Below are positions 24,442 to 33,263 of a stretch of 34,986 nt of DNA, piece by piece. Below the pieces are notes generated by a model that saw nothing but the letters and a program-made list of their open reading frames with translations, had not been told where the DNA came from and ran no database searches. This stretch comes from Sedimentisphaerales bacterium (GTDB lineage: Bacteria; Planctomycetota; Phycisphaerae; Sedimentisphaerales; Anaerobacaceae), in assembly GCA_030603595.1 (NCBI GenBank), contig JAUVXL010000011.1:1-34986 (forward strand), given 5' to 3'. A program made the position numbers and the translations under genes. The first letter of the stretch is position 1, and each line of letters begins with the position of its first letter.

Positions 24442-25404
24442 TTATCCCACCTGCCGCCGTTGAAACAGTGCTATCGCCAGCGCCAATATCCCCCCCGTGT
24501 AGCATAACGTGTAGGAGCCGGCTATCGCAATGTACTTGGCGGGGACGGGATTGTCCTCGTAGATCGCGTCGCTTATCCAGAACACCTGCAAATCCGGCGC
24601 CAGATACTTTCCTATCTTCGCCACCAGGTAAACATCCTCAAATCTGGCGAACACATAGGCGCTGACCAGGCCCAACAAAAAAATCCCGATGCAGGCGGAG
24701 AGCGTTACCACTATATTGAATCTCGCCGAGAGCGCCACCGCCAGGGCCACCATAACCGTTGCGCCCAACAGCAGCAATATGGCCCCGTAGATATCGTCCA
24801 TATTGATCCTGTTATTCGCTGGATTGAATTTCCACTCCCGGTCGATGAAGCATAGAAATACTATCGCCAACGTCCCGAGTATTCCTGTCAGCACCACGGC
24901 CGTCGAGGAGAACTTCCAGTCGTAAGCATAGTTGAAAAAAGCACTTAGCAAGATAACCGCCGCCAAAACCACACCGGACGAGCCCAGGACCGTCCAATCA
25001 TGCTCATCGGCGACGCTTTCAAGCACGCCGTGCCGGATGGCCATCAACAACGCTATTGTGCAGATGTAGTGCGCCAGAGCCACCGCGCCAGCTACGCCTA
25101 AGAACTTCCCAATGATAAATATCGGACGTTGGACCGGCTTGCTTAGAATCGTCATTATCGTCTTGTTCTCCAATTCCTCCGCCACCGCCCCGGACGCCGA
25201 GAAAATTGCGATGAACAAGCTCGTTAGAAACAGCGTAGATAAGCCTAATTCGCGCAGGAGCTTGTTGTCGTCGCTCAGCGAGTACATAGTCAGAGACGGG
25301 CTCAGAAAGAATAAGAGCAATGCGGCGACAATGATGATGGCATAAATTGGCTGCCTGAGTGTTTCTATGAAAGTATTCTTCGCTATCGTAAATAACTTAC
25401 CCAT
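24442..25404 (-). CDS. ABC-2 type transporter permease (NosY-like)
   Basis: 320 residues, about six membrane helices. Starts MGKLFTIAKNTFIETLRQPI, the typical amphipathic first helix of ABC-2 permeases, and carries the coupling segment ELENKTIMTILSKPVQRPIF followed by GKFLG at about 77-101. No ATPase gene lies next to it on this strand; the nearest is at 32019, on the other strand. It shares the same coupling pattern with the permease at 33256 (RQIYTVITKPIRRWQFLLGK), so the two are paralogues and might share one ATPase. Substrate unknown. Upstream it is divergent from the SPFH operon across 214 bp. Confidence 0.85.
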   Translation of the reverse strand: MGKLFTIAKNTFIETLRQPIYAIIIVAALLLFFLSPSLTMYSLSDDNKLLRELGLSTLFLTSLFIAIFSASGAVAEELENKTIMTILSKPVQRPIFIIGKFLGVAGAVALAHYICTIALLMAIRHGVLESVADEHDWTVLGSSGVVLAAVILLSAFFNYAYDWKFSSTAVVLTGILGTLAIVFLCFIDREWKFNPANNRINMDDIYGAILLLLGATVMVALAVALSARFNIVVTLSACIGIFLLGLVSAYVFARFEDVYLVAKIGKYLAPDLQVFWISDAIYEDNPVPAKYIAIAGSYTLCYTGGILALAIALFQRRQVG

Positions 25405-25515
25405 CTTTCTGAATCACTCCATGACAGTCGCCCGCACTTCCGAGCACACCGTGCGTCGGATGGATGCGGCAGCCTAAAATATTCTAATTGTCCCTGTACG
25501 AAACAGGCTATCTGT

Positions 25516-25524
25516 TGTTATAGT
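25516..25524 (+). promoter_or_regulatory. possible extended -10 promoter for the SPFH operon
   Basis: TGT followed by TATAGT, an extended -10 without a recognisable -35, about 95 bp before the start at 25619. The dyad CCTGT-ACGAA-ACAGG lies just upstream. It is the best candidate I see in this divergent AT-rich region. Confidence 0.35.
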
Positions 25525-25618
25525 ACAAAACTTACAACCTGTAAAGTGACCATACATACTCAGACTGAATACGGTTTTTCATACTCTTTTGTTCAAAATG
25601 CTACAGTCGAGGTAAGTA

Positions 25619-27688
25619 ATGACAATGACGTCGAAGCGTCCGGAACACATGGCCTGGGGTTCTTTGGTGTTAAGCGTCTGTTTTTTCGCTGTCACCTTCT
25701 TAATCGGCCGATGGAGCGGCTTCTTTGCGGTCTCCGCCATAAGCTGGCTTAGCCTCTCGGCCGTCCTGATCTGGGTGGTCCTGGCCATCCAGTTTCATCA
25801 CCGATCTCTCGCTGAGCAGGAGAAGCTCGATTTGAGCCGGCTCACCGACAACGAGAAGGACTCCACAATCTTCCAGGGCAAGAGTCAGCAAGCCGCGATC
25901 TTCGCCGCCGCCCAGCGACGCCTCGCAACACTGGAAAAATGGTTCATACCGATATTCTCTGTAGGGATCGCCGTTTACGAAATCGCTCTTGGTCTGCTCC
26001 TCATCAGGTCCATTCCGAGCATTCTCGAGTTCAGGCCGAGTCCGCCGTTTCTGCTCTGTGCCGTGTATATGACCGCTGTGGCATTTGTCAGCTTCCTGAT
26101 CTCCCGCTACGCCACCGGAATGGCCGCGGAGCCAAACTGGAAGCCGCTCAGGGCCGGCGGCAGCTTCTTGCTCGGCATAGCGGTCCTCTGCTTTGCACTT
26201 GCAGTCGCTCTGGCGCTGGCTAATTTCCAGATATTCGTCCTTGTAAAAGTGCTCAATTTTCTCGTGCCGATATACCTGACTATTCTTGGCGTCGAGACTG
26301 CATTGAATGTCATTTTCGATATATACCGCCCCAGACTGAAAGCCCAATATAGCCGTACCGCCTTCGACAGCAGACTCCTTGGCATCATCAACGAGCCAGG
26401 CGGGGCATTCCGCAGCGCCGCCGGTGCAATCGACTATCAGTTCGGATTCGAAGTATCCCAAACCTGGTTCTACAAGCTGCTCGAAAGGGCGATTCTACCC
26501 CTCGTCCTATTTGCAGTCGTTACGCTCTATCTGATGAGTTGCATCGTTGTCGTCGCTTCTAATGAGGAGGCGATAATAGAACACCTCGGCAATCCGCTCG
26601 ACAGTGCCGGACGGGTAAGACTCGTCGGACCGGGAATAGCCTTCAAATGGCCCTGGCCCATTGACAAGGCCCGCACATTCCCGACGAAAAAAATCTCCGA
26701 GCTTCACATAGGATACGTTCCCAAAACAGACCCCGATACCGGCGAGATACTACAGGAAACCCACCTCTTGTGGGGCAAGGAGCATTATGAAGAAGAGCAC
26801 CCTTTGCTCGTGGCGACCGAATATACCGGGAGAGAGTCCTCTAAGAGCGCCGTCCCGGTAAGCCTTATCAATGCCGCTGTCCCCGTTCAGTACAGCGTAA
26901 AGGATTTGTATTCATATACCTACAATTACGATGACCCTCACACCATGCTGGAGACCATTTGTTACCAGGAGCTTACCAAATTCGCCGCCAGCGCCACAAT
27001 AGACGTCAACGACCAGGACCCCGACGAAGCTGGCCTTGAGGGCAGTTTGTTTGGCGTTGGTCGAGAACAGGCCAAGAAGGTGCTAACCGCCAATGTTCAA
27101 AATGCCGCCGATCTCGCAGGCCTGGGTATAGAGATTGTGTTCCTCGGCCTACAGGGCGTTCATCCGCCGGTGGAAGTTGCAACTGAGTACCAGGCCGTCG
27201 TAGGGGCGGTTCAAGAAAAACAAAAGCTTATTCTTGAGGCCGAGGCCGGACGGAACAAAGACCTTAGTACTCTCGCAGGTTCGGTGGAGGATGCTAACGA
27301 GCTTTACGCCCTCGCAGAGAGATACCAGCAGGCCAAAATGAAGAACACTTCCCAAGTCGTGGACGGCCTTGCCAATAAACTGGATAAGGCTTTTGCCGAG
27401 GCCGGAGGCGATATCTCCATCAAGTTGAAAGAATCACAGACCTATGCTTATGAAAAGGCAACGCTTGCGCGGGCTACGGGCCTGCGTTTTGCCGACCAGC
27501 TAAAGGCCTACCGTGCCGCAAAAGGCATCTACAAGCGAGAACAAAGGCTCAGGCTCTTCGAAGAGGTTCTTGTGAACACGAGAAAATATGTCGTCGTTGC
27601 CGATCCGAACGACAAGCTACTGTTCATATTCAATTTCGAAGAAGAACTCATACCGAGTTTGTATGACATTCCCGGACTTGAGGAGTAG
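25619..27688 (+). CDS. polytopic SPFH-domain protein (HflK-like)
   Basis: 689 residues, start supported by GAGG 6 bp upstream. The first 230 residues contain about six membrane helices; another lies at about 288-313 (LLERAILPLVLFAVVTLYLM). The SPFH/band-7 domain follows (about 313-530), beginning VASNEEAIIEHLGNPLDSAG and including GPGIAFKWPWPIDKARTFPT. A helical region (about 530-670) is rich in Ala/Glu/Lys, as in the coiled coil of HflK. Ordinary HflK and HflC have a single anchor; the polytopic front here is unusual. It is the first of three SPFH genes, 8 bp before an HflC-like gene. By family, these proteins form large membrane cages that confine FtsH or order the lipid bilayer. Confidence 0.85.
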   Translation: MTMTSKRPEHMAWGSLVLSVCFFAVTFLIGRWSGFFAVSAISWLSLSAVLIWVVLAIQFHHRSLAEQEKLDLSRLTDNEKDSTIFQGKSQQAAIFAAAQRRLATLEKWFIPIFSVGIAVYEIALGLLLIRSIPSILEFRPSPPFLLCAVYMTAVAFVSFLISRYATGMAAEPNWKPLRAGGSFLLGIAVLCFALAVALALANFQIFVLVKVLNFLVPIYLTILGVETALNVIFDIYRPRLKAQYSRTAFDSRLLGIINEPGGAFRSAAGAIDYQFGFEVSQTWFYKLLERAILPLVLFAVVTLYLMSCIVVVASNEEAIIEHLGNPLDSAGRVRLVGPGIAFKWPWPIDKARTFPTKKISELHIGYVPKTDPDTGEILQETHLLWGKEHYEEEHPLLVATEYTGRESSKSAVPVSLINAAVPVQYSVKDLYSYTYNYDDPHTMLETICYQELTKFAASATIDVNDQDPDEAGLEGSLFGVGREQAKKVLTANVQNAADLAGLGIEIVFLGLQGVHPPVEVATEYQAVVGAVQEKQKLILEAEAGRNKDLSTLAGSVEDANELYALAERYQQAKMKNTSQVVDGLANKLDKAFAEAGGDISIKLKESQTYAYEKATLARATGLRFADQLKAYRAAKGIYKREQRLRLFEEVLVNTRKYVVVADPNDKLLFIFNFEEELIPSLYDIPGLEE

Positions 27689-27696
27689 AACCAAAA

Positions 27697-28617
27697 ATGA
27701 AAAACTTAGCAGTCATAATCTTTGTCGTTCTGATGCTGACCATTCTGGGTCTGGCCTTTGCCTCCTTTCAGGTGCGCGAAACAGAAGCCGCCCTTGTAAT
27801 GACCTTTCAGAAAGCCCCTGACGCCCCGATCACCGAGCCCGGCTGGTACTTCAAATGGCCGCCCCCTATCCAGTGGGTCTATAAGTTCGATACGAGACTG
27901 AGAGTCCTCGAAGCAGAAGTCGGCGAGACGGCAACAAAAGGAGACGAGTCCGTCATAGTCAACACCTACGTCGTCTGGCAAATTGCCGACCCGCTCCGGT
28001 TCCATAACGCCGTCGAGACTATCCAAAAGGCCGAGCGAACGCTGCGAGAGCAGATGAACGACACTCAAAACAGAATAATAGGCCAGTATTCCTTTGCCCA
28101 GTTTGTCAACAGCGACCCGGAAAAAATAGAATTCGACGAGATACAAGCCAAAATGCTCGCCGATTTGAAGGGGCCGGTCTTGAAAAATTATGGGATTGCA
28201 GTCAACGCCATCGGCATAAAGCAACTCAAGATCAGCAAGGATAACACCGAGAAAGTCTTTGCAAGAATGAAGAGCGAGAGAAATCGCAGGACGGAAACAA
28301 CTATTCGTGAGGGAGAAACCAGAGCCGCCAATATCAAAAAGGACGCCGAACTGAAAAGGGCCGAACTCATCGCCGCCGCTGAGGCAAGAGCAAAGGCGAT
28401 ACGCGGACAGGGTGATGCCGAAGCGGCGCAGTATTACAAAATGCTCGAAGAAGACCCCGAATTTGCAATGTTCCTGCGAAACATCGACGCCATCAAGACA
28501 ACACTCGCCGAGAAGGCAACAATAGTCATAAAAGCCGACACAGAGCCTTTTGACCTGTTAAGACAGATACCGAAACTTACCCCGAAAGATCCAAACAGCC
28601 CTAACCAGTCGAAGTAA
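27697..28617 (+). CDS. hflC: HflC-like SPFH protein
   Basis: 306 residues. A signal anchor (MKNLAVIIFVVLMLTILGLA) is followed by a band-7 domain (25-210) with VRETEAALVMTFQKAP and GWYFKWPPPIQWVYKFDTRL, then a charged coiled coil (190-250) with KRAELIAAAEARAKAIRGQG and DAEAAQYYKML, the typical HflC end of the domain. In Escherichia coli HflC joins HflK to form a cage around the FtsH protease. The gene starts 8 bp after the polytopic SPFH gene, with the ribosome site AGGAG overlapping the end of that gene. No ftsH is in the window. Confidence 0.88.
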   Translation: MKNLAVIIFVVLMLTILGLAFASFQVRETEAALVMTFQKAPDAPITEPGWYFKWPPPIQWVYKFDTRLRVLEAEVGETATKGDESVIVNTYVVWQIADPLRFHNAVETIQKAERTLREQMNDTQNRIIGQYSFAQFVNSDPEKIEFDEIQAKMLADLKGPVLKNYGIAVNAIGIKQLKISKDNTEKVFARMKSERNRRTETTIREGETRAANIKKDAELKRAELIAAAEARAKAIRGQGDAEAAQYYKMLEEDPEFAMFLRNIDAIKTTLAEKATIVIKADTEPFDLLRQIPKLTPKDPNSPNQSK

Positions 28618-28639
28618 TTACCTGGGACTTTTCAGCGAT

Positions 28640-29959
28640 ATGACCGAGAACAATCACAAACAGCACCAGCATGAGCAAGATGATTCGCCGGACAATTTGC
28701 CGCCCGTTGAGCTTGACGCTGCGAGCAGGAGCTTGTCCGAGGCCCTTAGAATCAGCTTTATCATTCTTAAGATAATCATGATCGTGCTGGTTGTTCTTTT
28801 CCTGGTCTCCGGCTTCGAGACCGTCGATTCGGATGAGCAGGCGCTTGTCCTGCGATTCGGAAAGATTCGCGGCGTCGGCGAAAACAGAATCCTAAAGCCA
28901 AGAGCCTGGCCCTACTGGGTATTTCCCTACCCGCTTGAAGAAATCGTCAAAATCCCGGTGAAGAAGGTCGTAAGCCTGGATATCCGTTCATTTTGGTATT
29001 ATCAGTCCGAACAGGAAATGCTCGCCGAAAGCCAGGGACAGACAAAGCCCACTCGCGCTCGAACGCTCGAGCCAATCATAGACGGTTATTGTCTTACTCG
29101 CAGCGAAAAGCAAACCGACGCCCTCAGCGGCTCAGACGGCAGCGACTACAACATCATACACTCTAAGTGGCAACTCAGATACAGGATCAAAGACCCCGAA
29201 CAGTTTTTCAGAAATGTCTTCGTCAAAAACCTCAAACCGGGCGATGTTTACTTCGATATTATGGCCGAGAGCATAACCCCGCTCTTGAAGAGCCTCCTCG
29301 AAGACGCCGTCGTAACCGCGATGGTCAACTACACTATCGACGAAGCGGTCAAAAGCCAGGACAGAATCCCTAAGCACGTCAAGAAACTTCTGACTGAAAA
29401 ACTTGACAATATGAAATCCGGCGAGACGAAGAATATGTGCGGCATAGAAATTGAGTCCGTCCTCTTGACGAACATCACTTGGCCTCGGCAGGTCAACGAC
29501 GCCTTCCGGGCCGCCCACAACGCAAGTTCGGATAGCCGCACGGCCGTAAGTAACGCCGGCACCTACGCCCAAAACAAGCTCAACGAAGCCGCCGGGCCTG
29601 TCGCTGAACAGTTATATACGGCCCTGGGGGATGCTAACGTCGCCGACGAAGTCGTAGAAGCGCTCTGGGCCCGGGTGGCCGGCGACGCTCAGCAGAGAAT
29701 CTTCGATGCTATGGAATACCGAACCAAGGTCGTCGCTGCCGCAAAAGCCAACGCCGACTACTTCCGAAGCCTCCTGCCTGAGTATCGCAGGCACCCCGAT
29801 ATCGTCGTCCAGAGTATCTATCGCGATGCTATCGAGGCAATCATGAGCAAAGCCGACGAGAAGTTCATTGTCGAGCCGACCGAGGGCGAAGAGATTAGAG
29901 TCTATTTGAGCAGGGATCCGACAATAAAACGAAAGCATAAGAACAAAGAAGATAACTAA
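28640..29959 (+). CDS. HflK-like SPFH protein
   Basis: 439 residues. The cytoplasmic N-terminus (1-36) is rich in His, Gln and Asp; one membrane segment at about 37-60 (ALRISFIILKIIMIVLVVLF). A band-7 domain follows, beginning FETVDSDEQALVLRFGKIRG, with a long insertion of 60 residues around 140-175 before NIIHSKWQLRYRIKDPEQFF, the recognisable core. The C-terminal third (310-420) is alpha-helical. The gene order is polytopic-SPFH, HflC, HflK, whereas the usual operon order is hflK-hflC. Whether this or the first gene plays the true HflK part cannot be decided from sequence. Its ribosome site is weak. Confidence 0.8.
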   Translation: MTENNHKQHQHEQDDSPDNLPPVELDAASRSLSEALRISFIILKIIMIVLVVLFLVSGFETVDSDEQALVLRFGKIRGVGENRILKPRAWPYWVFPYPLEEIVKIPVKKVVSLDIRSFWYYQSEQEMLAESQGQTKPTRARTLEPIIDGYCLTRSEKQTDALSGSDGSDYNIIHSKWQLRYRIKDPEQFFRNVFVKNLKPGDVYFDIMAESITPLLKSLLEDAVVTAMVNYTIDEAVKSQDRIPKHVKKLLTEKLDNMKSGETKNMCGIEIESVLLTNITWPRQVNDAFRAAHNASSDSRTAVSNAGTYAQNKLNEAAGPVAEQLYTALGDANVADEVVEALWARVAGDAQQRIFDAMEYRTKVVAAAKANADYFRSLLPEYRRHPDIVVQSIYRDAIEAIMSKADEKFIVEPTEGEEIRVYLSRDPTIKRKHKNKEDN

Positions 29960-30010
29960 AAAGAATGAAGAGACCTCAGTACTTAAACTCCAAACCAGAG
30001 ACACGAGATT

Positions 30011-31942
30011 ATGGTTCACCAGCATTTACACCTTAAAGACGATATCGCCGCCGCGCACACGCACGGCAAGCAAATACGCGTCAGCGCCGCCCTATTGGGG
30101 ACGCTGGCAGGCGGGATGCTGTTGATAACCAGCGGCATAGCCGCACGCGGATTCCTGTACGGCAGCGGAAGTTTTCAAGCAGACTTCCTCGCGATGGCCG
30201 GAGCAATGCTCCTCGGCGCTCCCATAGTCCTGCACGCGATAAAGAGCTTCATCAAGAAAGAGATGCACATGGACGAATTGGCGGCACTGGCTATCCTCGC
30301 AGCCTTCGCCAACAAAGAATACGTCGCCGCCGGCACCGTCGGATTCTTCATGCTCCTCAGCGAGCTTATCGAATCCCGCACCGCACTCGGCGCTCGTGCA
30401 TCTATAGAATCTCTGATAAAACTCACACCGACCAGAGCTAATCTTATCGGCGCCGACGGGACCGAAACGGAGGTTAAGGTCGCAAATCTCAAGACCGGCG
30501 ATTCTGTCCGCGTCCGACCCGGCGACAACATCCCCGCCGACGGCGAGGTCGCCAAGGGCCTCAGCTCGGTCAACGAAGCCACAATAACGGGCGAATCCCT
30601 CCCTGCTGACAAGGTCCCCGGCATGCAGGTCTTCGCCGGAACAAGCAATATCACAGGCGCCCTCGACATTACCGTTACCAAGGCGGGAAGCGATACCACC
30701 CTCGGCAAGGTCCAGTCGCTCATTATGCAGGCTGAGCAGACTAAGATACCGATAATGAGAATCATCGACACTTATGTAAAATGGTACACCCCCACTGTAC
30801 TGATGATTGCGGGAATCGTATGGTTCTTCACACAGGAAGTTGACAGGGCCATTACCATACTGGTCATCTCCTGTCCTTGTGCGCTGATTCTCGCCACTCC
30901 GACGGCAATGGTCGCCGCGATTTCCGCCTCGGCAAGGCTCGGCGTCCTTATAAAAAACGTTGCCGATCTCGAGATCGCAGGCAAGGTGACGGCAATGGTC
31001 TTCGACAAGACAGGCACCGTGACCACGGGGCGACTCTATGTCACCAAGCTCACCCCCGCCGAAGGAGTCGAGCCGGCTGAACTGCTCGCCGCCGCCGCAT
31101 CCGCAGAGCAAATGAGCAAGCATCCCGCGGCAAGAGCGCTTCGCGAAGTCGCAAAGGAGGCCAATCTCTCGCTGCCCGAAACTCAGCATTTCGAGGAAAC
31201 ACCGGGCAAAGGCGTCACCGCAATTGTCCATTCGATTAAGATTCTCGTAGGCAGGGATACCTTCCTCAACGAAAACAATATCGCCCTTGGCAATGTCTCA
31301 GACCCCAACCTGCACGAGGAGCAGGGCTTCAGCACACTCTACGTCGCCAAGGATGGCAAGTGCTTAGGCTGGATAGGGCTACAGGATAAGACAAGGCCGC
31401 AAGCCCGGCACGCCATCGAAAGCCTTCGCGATATTGGCGTAAAGAGAATCACAATGCTCACCGGCGACAGAAACGAGGTCGCCAGCCGCGTAGCCGCCGA
31501 ACTCGGCTGCACTGATTTCAAGGCACAGTGCCTCCCACAGGACAAGCTCGCCATTGTCGAGCAGATTAAGGCCGAAGGACACACTGTCGTCGTCGTCGGC
31601 GACGGCATTAACGATGCCCCGGCTCTGGCCGCAGGCGACCTCGGAATCGCTATGGGAGCCGCAGGAAGCGACGTCGCAATAAACTCCGCATCCATCGCCC
31701 TGATGAGCGACGATCTCAAACGCCTGCCCTTCCTAATTATGCTGTCAAGAAAAACGAGAGGCTTGATCAATCAGAATCTCGGATTTGGGATGCTTTTCAT
31801 CACTATGGGTGTGGCCGCGGCGACGGCGGGTTGGCTCGAAACAATGTTCGCAGCATTCCTCCATTTCGCAGGTTCTCTAATCGTTGTCTTCAACAGTGCT
31901 CGCCTCGTCCGTTTCGGCGAAGAACTCGACCACGGAAAATGA
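30011..31942 (+). CDS. P1B-type heavy-metal ATPase without HMA domain
   Basis: 643 residues. No CxxC metal-binding domain; instead the N-terminus is His-rich (H3, H5, H7, H16, H18). Catalytic signatures: actuator TGES (193-196), the metal-pathway motif CPC (288-290), phosphorylation DKTGT (D332), the SKHPA motif (H371) and GDGINDAP (530-537). The pump exports a transition metal using ATP. In the last membrane helix, Zn/Cd pumps carry a D in a DxG motif; here the site reads LHFAGSLIVVFNSARL with H618, closer to the HxxGS/T of P1B-4 pumps, which normally have SPC and not CPC. The mix leaves the metal open (Zn, Co, Fe or Mn). The gap to the next gene is 76 bp. Confidence 0.93.
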   Translation: MVHQHLHLKDDIAAAHTHGKQIRVSAALLGTLAGGMLLITSGIAARGFLYGSGSFQADFLAMAGAMLLGAPIVLHAIKSFIKKEMHMDELAALAILAAFANKEYVAAGTVGFFMLLSELIESRTALGARASIESLIKLTPTRANLIGADGTETEVKVANLKTGDSVRVRPGDNIPADGEVAKGLSSVNEATITGESLPADKVPGMQVFAGTSNITGALDITVTKAGSDTTLGKVQSLIMQAEQTKIPIMRIIDTYVKWYTPTVLMIAGIVWFFTQEVDRAITILVISCPCALILATPTAMVAAISASARLGVLIKNVADLEIAGKVTAMVFDKTGTVTTGRLYVTKLTPAEGVEPAELLAAAASAEQMSKHPAARALREVAKEANLSLPETQHFEETPGKGVTAIVHSIKILVGRDTFLNENNIALGNVSDPNLHEEQGFSTLYVAKDGKCLGWIGLQDKTRPQARHAIESLRDIGVKRITMLTGDRNEVASRVAAELGCTDFKAQCLPQDKLAIVEQIKAEGHTVVVVGDGINDAPALAAGDLGIAMGAAGSDVAINSASIALMSDDLKRLPFLIMLSRKTRGLINQNLGFGMLFITMGVAAATAGWLETMFAAFLHFAGSLIVVFNSARLVRFGEELDHGK

Positions 31943-31984
31943 ATAGACCGGTTCCCTGTTTCGAGTGTTTGGTTTTGAGCTCAA

Positions 31985-32019
31985 CTAAACGCTAAAAACT
32001 AAAGACTAAAAACTAATTA
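31985..32019 (+). repeat. five-unit 7-bp tandem repeat abutting an ATG
   Basis: CTAAACG, CTAAAAA, CTAAAGA, CTAAAAA, CTAATTA follow one another in exact 7-bp phase, and the last base is the A of the ABC ATPase start codon (32019). No purine-rich ribosome site is present between the tract and the ATG. A second tract of different sequence but identical period and unit number precedes the gene at 34740. Confidence 0.75.
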
Positions 32020-33263
32020 TGGAATACGCCGTTGAAACATTCTCTTTGACCAAGATATTTTCGGACTGGTGGGGACGACGTAAGATTTACGCCGTGGACG
32101 ACCTCAATTTGAAGATCAACTCCAACGAGGTCTTCGGTTTGCTCGGCCCCAACGGCTCCGGCAAGACAACCACTATCAAAATGCTCCTCGGCCTGCTTCA
32201 TCCGACAAAGGGCAAGAGCCTCTGCCTGGGCGCAGATGCAACAGACCCCAAAATCAGTGCCCGAATCGGCTTTTTGCCAGAGGAGTCATACCTCTACAGA
32301 TACCTCAACGCCCGAGAAACGCTGGATTTCTATGGCAGACTATTTCGTTTGGAACGACGAGTGCGCAAGACGCGCATCGAGGCCCTTCTCGACATGGTAG
32401 GCCTCAAAGCAGTCGCAAACAGACCGGTCGGAACATTTTCAAAGGGTATGGCGCGCAGAATTGGACTCGCCCAGGCGCTAATAAACGACCCCGACCTACT
32501 AATACTCGATGAGCCAACCACCGGATTGGACCCCATTGGAACGCGACAGATCAAAGACCTCATCATCAAACTCGCCCAACGCGGCAAGACAGTCTTGCTT
32601 TGCAGTCATCTGCTCGCCGACGTCGAAGACGTATGCGATAGAATCGCAATCCTCTACGGCGGCAAAATCCAGGCAAAGGGCCGAGTCGCCGAACTCCTCC
32701 AGCAGACAAACAAGAGGCAGATTACAACAGACGCCATAAGCGACGAGGCTATCGAGAAAATTACGCAAATTGTCCACCGGGAGAACGCCGACTGCCAGGT
32801 GACTTCTCCGATGGAAAAGCTCGAAACATTCTTTATAAACACTGTTGCGACCGCCCAGCAGCATTCCAAGCAGACAAGCGGAGCGGTCAGCACCACGAAG
32901 ATCGGTGATTTTCTCGCCGCCGATACTATTGCAGAGAACATTCTCGATAAGCTCGTCTCCACTCCCCCGGCACAGCAGAGGCTCGCAGAGCCTCCGAAAA
33001 CCGAACCGATCAAGACCACCGGGACTCCCGACCGAGACGCGGACAAACAACTGCTCAGCGAACTGACCGAGCCGGCAAAATCGCCGCAAAACATCGAAGC
33101 CGACGGAGCCATTGGCACAAACCAAGTCGAAACCGACGTCCCTCATCCGAAGGACCAGGTCAAAGAGGACGTCCTCGAGCAATTGAGAGACCGCCCGAAG
33201 CCCCAAAACGCACAACCCGTGCAAAATGATGATACTGAAGCGGGAGAATCAGGTGATGCGTAG
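32019..33263 (+). CDS. ABC transporter ATPase with long C-terminal extension
   Basis: 414 residues. The nucleotide-binding domain occupies 1-235: Walker A GPNGSGKTT (43-51), signature FSKGMARR (140-147, a variant of LSGGQ), Walker B LLILDEP (160-166), D-loop GLD (169-171), H-loop H197. About 180 further residues follow. The first part (230-290) is a small helical segment with IVHRENADCQ; the rest is acidic, Pro/Lys-rich and probably disordered. Such drug/NosF-type ATPases normally end near 300. It overlaps the permease start by 8 bp, so the two form one exporter. No ribosome site is seen; a heptamer repeat tract sits directly before the ATG. Confidence 0.9.
   Translation: MEYAVETFSLTKIFSDWWGRRKIYAVDDLNLKINSNEVFGLLGPNGSGKTTTIKMLLGLLHPTKGKSLCLGADATDPKISARIGFLPEESYLYRYLNARETLDFYGRLFRLERRVRKTRIEALLDMVGLKAVANRPVGTFSKGMARRIGLAQALINDPDLLILDEPTTGLDPIGTRQIKDLIIKLAQRGKTVLLCSHLLADVEDVCDRIAILYGGKIQAKGRVAELLQQTNKRQITTDAISDEAIEKITQIVHRENADCQVTSPMEKLETFFINTVATAQQHSKQTSGAVSTTKIGDFLAADTIAENILDKLVSTPPAQQRLAEPPKTEPIKTTGTPDRDADKQLLSELTEPAKSPQNIEADGAIGTNQVETDVPHPKDQVKEDVLEQLRDRPKPQNAQPVQNDDTEAGESGDA

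Noticed and set aside
30092-31231. 379-codon minus-strand reading frame
   Set aside because: Fully antisense to the P1B ATPase, which has every catalytic motif. The product is Cys/Gly-rich with no recognisable domain.
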